Shown here piece after piece: positions 60,218-64,000 of a stretch of DNA of 64,000 nucleotides. Where the stretch lies: contig NZ_JAERRF010000005.1 of NCBI RefSeq assembly GCF_016741875.1, positions 248,001-312,000 of the forward strand. The letters are read 5' to 3'. Source of the DNA: Streptomyces coffeae (GTDB lineage: Bacteria > Actinomycetota > Actinomycetes > Streptomycetales > Streptomycetaceae). The first letter of the stretch is position 1; each line of letters begins with the position of its first letter. The position numbers were made by a program, and so were the translations under genes. The notes below the pieces were generated by a model that was given only the letters and a program-made list of their open reading frames with translations, ran no database searches and was not told the DNA's origin.

Positions 60218-62887
60218 TCAGCGGCGGGGGTTGGTGCGGCGGGTGGGCTCGGCCGTGGCCGGGTCCTCGGGCCATGGATGCTTGGGGTACCGACCGCGCA
60301 ACTCCGCCCGCACGGACCGGTAGCCGTCCTTCCAGAAGGACGCCAGATCGGCGGTGACCGCCGCCGGACGTCCCGCCGGGGACAGTAGATGCACCAGCAG
60401 CGGCACCCGTCCGCCCGCGATCCGCGGGGTCTGCTGCCGGCCGAACAACTCCTGGAGCTTCACCGCCAGCACCGGCTGGCCCTCGCCGTAGTCGACCCGC
60501 ACCCGTGACCCGCTCGGCACCTCGATCCGCTCCGGCGCCAGCTCATCGAGGCGCCCCGCGTCCCCCGTGGCCCACGGCAGCAGCCGGGACAGTGCCTGCC
60601 CGGCGTCCACCCGCTCCAGATCGGCCCGTCTGCGCGCCCGGCCCAGCTCCACGCCGAGCCAGTCGTCCGCTCGCTCCAGCAGGGCCGCGTCGGAGACGTC
60701 CGGCCAGGGGGCGCCCAACTCCCGGTGCAGAAAGGCCAATCGCTGCCGTAGCGATATCGCGCCCGATGACCAGCGCAGCAGCCCCGGGCCCTCCCGGCGC
60801 AACCCCTCCAGCAGCGCGTCCCGCACCAGCGCCGGATCGGGGGCGGTCAGCGGGCGGGCCACCAGCTCGATCGCGCCGAGCCGCGACACCCGTCGGGCGA
60901 GAACGTCGCCCTCGGCCCAGCGCACCTCCTCGCCGTCCGAGCCCAGTGCCGCGGCGGCGGCCCGCGCGGTGGCCTCGTCGGTCACGGCCGCGAGCCGCAC
61001 CCGCGCGGAGGCGGAGGTCACCGGCCGGTCGGCGACGGCCACGGCGAGCCAGTCCGATCCACCGAGCCGTGACCCCTCGCTCAGTTCCGCGCCTGTCCCG
61101 GCCGCCATCAGATACGCCCGCTCCCCGCGCCGCCGGGCCACCCGCTCGGGAAACGCCAGCGCGGCCACCAGCCCCGCCACCGCGTCATCGCTGCGGGTGC
61201 ACGCACCGGTCCGGCGCCCGTGATCGGCCGCCGGGTCCCCCTTCGCGTCGCCGTCCTTCGCGTCGCCGTCCGCGCCGGGCGAGGCGGCCGCCGAGGGGCC
61301 GGGGCCGGTGCCGCCCGCCGTCACGGCGCGTTCCAGCCGGCGGACTTCCTGCCGCCAGCGGGAGGCGTAGGGGTCGCCGCCGCGGCGGGCGGTGCGCCAG
61401 GCGCCCGCCAGGTCGTCGCCGTACTCCCGCGGCGGTTCCTCGCTGAGCAGCGCCACCACCTCGGCCGCCCGGCGCGCGCCCACCTCCCGCGCGCCGTCCA
61501 GCAGCGCCCGCGCCAGCCGGGGGTGGAGGCCCAGCCGGGCCATCCGGGTGCCGCGTTCGGTGGCCCGTCCGGCCGCGTCCACGGCGCCGATCGCGGTCAG
61601 CACCTCGCGTGCGGCTGTCATCGCCCCGGCGGGCGGCGGGTCGAGCAGGGCGAGGCCGGATGCGTCCGGGGCGCCCCAGCACGCCGCTTGCAGCGCGAAG
61701 GCCGTCAGATCCGCACCGGCGATCTCCGGGGACGGGAAACGCGGCAGCCGGGCGTCCTCCGCCTCCGGCCAGCAGCGGTAGACCGTGCCCGGCGCCTCGC
61801 GTCCCGCACGGCCCGCGCGCTGGCGGGCGGCGGCACGGGAGGCGCGTACGGTCGTCAGCGCGCTCAAGCCCCGCGCGTGGTCCATCCGCGGTTCGCGGGC
61901 CAGCCCGCAGTCCACCACCACCCGTACGCCCGGCACGGTCAGGCTGGACTCGGCGACGGAGGTCGCGAGCACCACCCGCCGCGGGCCGCCGTCAGTCCCG
62001 GCGAGCACCGCCTCCTGGACGGCGGCCGGGGCCCGCCCGTGCACCTGGAGCACCTCGGCCCCGTCGAGGCCGGCCAGCATCCCGGCCACCCGCGCGATCT
62101 CCGCGACGCCCGGCAGGAAGCACAGCACATCGCCTTCGCGCTCGCGCAGCGCCCGACGCACCACCGACGCGACATGCTCCAGCAGGGCGGGGTCCACCCG
62201 CATCCCGTGCGGCGGGCGTACCGGACGGGCCGGTGGCGCCCATACGACCTCCACGGGGTGGGACACACCGGGGGCCGATACGACGGGCGCGGTGGCCCCG
62301 TCACCCCCGCCCTCGCCGCCGTCCCCGAGCAGCCGCGCCCAGCCCTCCGCGTCCGTGGTGGCCGATGCCGCGACCAGCCGCAGCTCCGGGCGGAGCGCCG
62401 CCCGGACGTCCAGCAGGAAGGCGGCGGCCGTATCGGCGTCCAGATGGCGTTCATGGCATTCGTCGAGGACGACCGCGTCGACCCCGGCCAGCTCCTGATC
62501 GTGTTGCAGCCGTTGCAGCAGTACACCGGTGGTGACCACCTGGACCACGGTTTCGCGGCTCACCTGCCGCTCCCCGCGCACCGTGAAGCCCACCCGTCCG
62601 CCGACCCGCTCGCCCAGCAGCCACGCCATCCGCCGTGCCGCGGCGCGGGCAGCGATCCGCCGCGGCTCGGCGACCAGTACCCGCCGCACCGGCTGCCCGT
62701 CACCCACCAGACCGGCGAGCACCAGCGGCACCAGGGTGGTCTTACCGGTGCCCGGCGGTGCGCACAGCACCGCCGCACCCCGCTCGTCGAGGGCACGCAG
62801 CAGAGCCGGCAGGGCTTCACGTACGGGAAGACGCCCCAGGGCGGCGTCGGCGGCGTCGGCGTCCGCGGTGCCGGAGCGATGGGTCAC
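60218..62887 (-). CDS. hrpB: ATP-dependent RNA helicase HrpB
   Basis: An 889-residue DEAH/RHA helicase. Walker A APPGTGKTTL (43-52), AEPRRIAARAAARRMAW, DECH box VLDECHERHLDAD (143-146), SAT-type VAASATTDAE, then VLATSVAESSLTVPGVR and QRAGRAGREAPGTVYRCW. A WH/ratchet region and the long HrpB-specific C-terminal domain ending in the FGRQQTPRIAGGRVPLLVHLLSPAGRPA region (in pieces) follow. HrpB's substrate is not well defined. The GTG at 62887 overlaps the stop of the upstream methyltransferase gene (GTGA). Confidence 0.93.
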   Translation of the reverse strand: MTHRSGTADADAADAALGRLPVREALPALLRALDERGAAVLCAPPGTGKTTLVPLVLAGLVGDGQPVRRVLVAEPRRIAARAAARRMAWLLGERVGGRVGFTVRGERQVSRETVVQVVTTGVLLQRLQHDQELAGVDAVVLDECHERHLDADTAAAFLLDVRAALRPELRLVAASATTDAEGWARLLGDGGEGGGDGATAPVVSAPGVSHPVEVVWAPPARPVRPPHGMRVDPALLEHVASVVRRALREREGDVLCFLPGVAEIARVAGMLAGLDGAEVLQVHGRAPAAVQEAVLAGTDGGPRRVVLATSVAESSLTVPGVRVVVDCGLAREPRMDHARGLSALTTVRASRAAARQRAGRAGREAPGTVYRCWPEAEDARLPRFPSPEIAGADLTAFALQAACWGAPDASGLALLDPPPAGAMTAAREVLTAIGAVDAAGRATERGTRMARLGLHPRLARALLDGAREVGARRAAEVVALLSEEPPREYGDDLAGAWRTARRGGDPYASRWRQEVRRLERAVTAGGTGPGPSAAASPGADGDAKDGDAKGDPAADHGRRTGACTRSDDAVAGLVAALAFPERVARRRGERAYLMAAGTGAELSEGSRLGGSDWLAVAVADRPVTSASARVRLAAVTDEATARAAAAALGSDGEEVRWAEGDVLARRVSRLGAIELVARPLTAPDPALVRDALLEGLRREGPGLLRWSSGAISLRQRLAFLHRELGAPWPDVSDAALLERADDWLGVELGRARRRADLERVDAGQALSRLLPWATGDAGRLDELAPERIEVPSGSRVRVDYGEGQPVLAVKLQELFGRQQTPRIAGGRVPLLVHLLSPAGRPAAVTADLASFWKDGYRSVRAELRGRYPKHPWPEDPATAEPTRRTNPRR

Positions 62888-63804
62888 CGGGCGGCCCGGT
62901 CCCGCTCGCAGACGAAGACGGCCGTGCCCGGGATGAGCCCGCCGCGCAGCGGGGACCAGCCGCCCCACTCCTGGTGATTCCAGTCGGGCCATTCCGGTTC
63001 AACGAGATCGATCAGCCGGAAACCGGCGGCCACCACGTCCCGTACCCGGTCACCAAGAGTGCGGTGGTGCTCCACATAGACGGCGCGGCCCTGTTCGTCC
63101 TGTTCCACATAGGGCGTGCGGTCGAAGTAGGAGGCGGCGACCGACAGCCCTTCGGGCCCCGGCTCGTCGGGGAACGCCCAGCGGATCGGATGCGTCACCG
63201 AGAAGATCCAGCGCGCCCCCGGCCGCAGCACCCGGTGGACCTCCCGCATCAGCCGCACCGGATCGGCGACGAACGGCACCGCCCCGTAGGCCGAGCAGGC
63301 CAGGTCGAAGGAGCCGGCACGGAAGGGGAGGGCCGTGGCGTCGGCCTGGACGAGGACCACCGGCTCCCGCCCCGCCGTGCCGCCCCGCGCCCGGTCCTCC
63401 GCGTCGATCCGCCGGGCGTGCCGCAGCTGCTGGTAGGAGAGGTCGAGGGCGACCGGCCGGGCGCCCTGCGCCGCCAGCCAGCGGGCGCACTGCGCGGCGC
63501 CCGCCCCCACCTCCAGGACGTCCAGCCCCTTGAGCCGGTCCGCCGGGCCGAGCAGCCCGGCCTCGGCCTCGTCGAGCCCTTCCGGGCCCCATATGAAGCG
63601 GTCGTCGCCGAGGAAGCCGCCGTGCTCCTCCTGGTACTCGTCCGCGTTGCGGTCCCACCACCCGCGGCTCGCCCGGCTGCTCTCCGTGTCGCCGGCGGTC
63701 CGCCGGGTGGCCGTCGGCTCCGCCGCGTCCGTCTGGTGGGCCCGGTCCGCGGACCCGTCCGCCGCTGTCCCGAGGTGGCCGCTGGGCTCGTGTTCTTGGA
63801 CCAT
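62884..63804 (-). CDS. Class I SAM-dependent methyltransferase
   Basis: A 306-residue methyltransferase with a disordered N-terminus (1-45). GWWDRNADEYQEEHGGFLGD is a typical actinobacterial block, followed by SAM motif I VLEVGAGAAQC (97-107), LDLSYQQLRHAR, LVQADATALPF (motif II), FDLACSAYGAVPFVAD and LMREVHRVLRPGARWIFSVTHP. The substrate is unknown. ATG 63804 is chosen, though it has no good ribosome site. A longer frame to 63930 contains a TTA codon and atypical codons and is rejected. Coupled to hrpB. Confidence 0.85.
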   Translation of the reverse strand: MVQEHEPSGHLGTAADGSADRAHQTDAAEPTATRRTAGDTESSRASRGWWDRNADEYQEEHGGFLGDDRFIWGPEGLDEAEAGLLGPADRLKGLDVLEVGAGAAQCARWLAAQGARPVALDLSYQQLRHARRIDAEDRARGGTAGREPVVLVQADATALPFRAGSFDLACSAYGAVPFVADPVRLMREVHRVLRPGARWIFSVTHPIRWAFPDEPGPEGLSVAASYFDRTPYVEQDEQGRAVYVEHHRTLGDRVRDVVAAGFRLIDLVEPEWPDWNHQEWGGWSPLRGGLIPGTAVFVCERDRAAR

Positions 63805-63929
63805 CGCGCGCGTCGTCGTACTCTCTGTATCGACCTGTGGCTGCGGGGCACGGTGGTGACCGCGTCGCAGTACGGACCATGCAAATTGCCGGGTTGGGGG
63901 CGATAAGCCCCGCGTGTGCTCTTCGTGCA

Positions 63930-63958
63930 TTGACCATGCCCGGCTGCCCCCGTATGCT
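63930..63958 (+). promoter_or_regulatory. Strong vegetative-type promoter at the right edge
   Basis: TTGACC (63930-63935), a 17-bp spacer and TATGCT (63953-63958) match the principal-sigma consensus well. It points out of the window, so the driven gene begins beyond 64000. In S. coelicolor, as I recall, a ribosomal protein gene (rpsA) lies near polA and hrpB-like genes; this is a guess for the next gene. Confidence 0.65.
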
Positions 63959-64000
63959 ACAAGTTGCGCTGCGGGCTTGCGCGCCTCGGACGGAGCAGGC

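Noticed and set aside
63805..63930. Upstream extension of the methyltransferase to an ATG at 63930
   Set aside because: It contains TTA and TTT-type codons unlike real genes here and adds no conserved sequence.

Overview
The window reads as chromosomal core DNA of a Streptomyces or close relative. G+C is very high, almost every codon ends in G or C, and GTG starts and 4-bp ATGA/GTGA gene overlaps are common. Gene content is typically actinobacterial: a PriA-type isomerase, TrpM, F420-dependent and ANTAR proteins, HGxxPAAW and SPW_0924 small proteins, an S. griseus-type trypsin and an Actinobacteria-style Pol I. No rRNA, prophage, CRISPR array or complete insertion sequence was seen. No database search was possible; names rest on motifs and remembered family members. 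|| Layout. 1-1840: end of the his operon (partial priA, a RidA gene, hisF). 2000-5800: unlinked genes (GH114-like lipoprotein, GNAT, methyltransferase, TIGR03085 protein, septum-formation-like membrane protein). 5950-13180: hisI and the trp region, trpE, three small membrane-protein genes, then trpC-trpM-trpB-trpA, closed by a hairpin. A 17-codon leader ORF with three Trp codons and a following hairpin precede trpC, which suggests attenuation. 13190-15950: DsbA-like protein, lgt, VIT1-type transporter. 16250-22250: gltBD. 22430-27430: GntR regulator, ABC ATPase, two sister permeases and a frameshifted GT39-type gene, all overlapping by 4 bp. 27450-30420: F420 oxidoreductase, zinc-peptidase-like protein, secreted trypsin, VOC protein. 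|| 30430-38710 is the most accessory-looking part. It holds a 191-bp MITE-like element with 21-bp inverted ends, three AAAGTCCGG repeats at an exact 21-bp period, chorismate mutase and pepN. These are followed by an orphan decarboxylase/N-hydroxylase pair of siderophore type, a hypothetical gene, a truncated 5'-nucleotidase remnant and a NUDIX gene. 38750-42800: SIMPL protein, pyruvate kinase, an HTH-LAGLIDADG protein gene downstream of a tRNA with Leu(CAA) anticodon but a short variable loop, and an ANTAR response regulator. || 42820-48490 is a complete branched-chain amino-acid ABC importer (livK-H-M-G-F, minus strand) with a hairpin between livK and livH. 48770-64000: membrane protein with an overlapping 49-codon ORF, thioesterase, YdeP-type molybdoenzyme, polA (after a CCCCTTCT tract), a lytic transglycosylase-like protein, SPW_0924/DUF3068 pair, hypothetical gene, a Doc-like toxin-antitoxin pair, hrpB, a methyltransferase, and a strong outward promoter at the right edge. 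|| How the genes fit together: the his and trp genes share the dual-function PriA, expected to serve both pathways because no trpF is present here. Chorismate mutase competes with TrpE for chorismate, gltBD supplies glutamate nitrogen, and Liv imports branched-chain amino acids. The left two thirds is thus largely amino-acid metabolism, interrupted by small recent insertions and losses.
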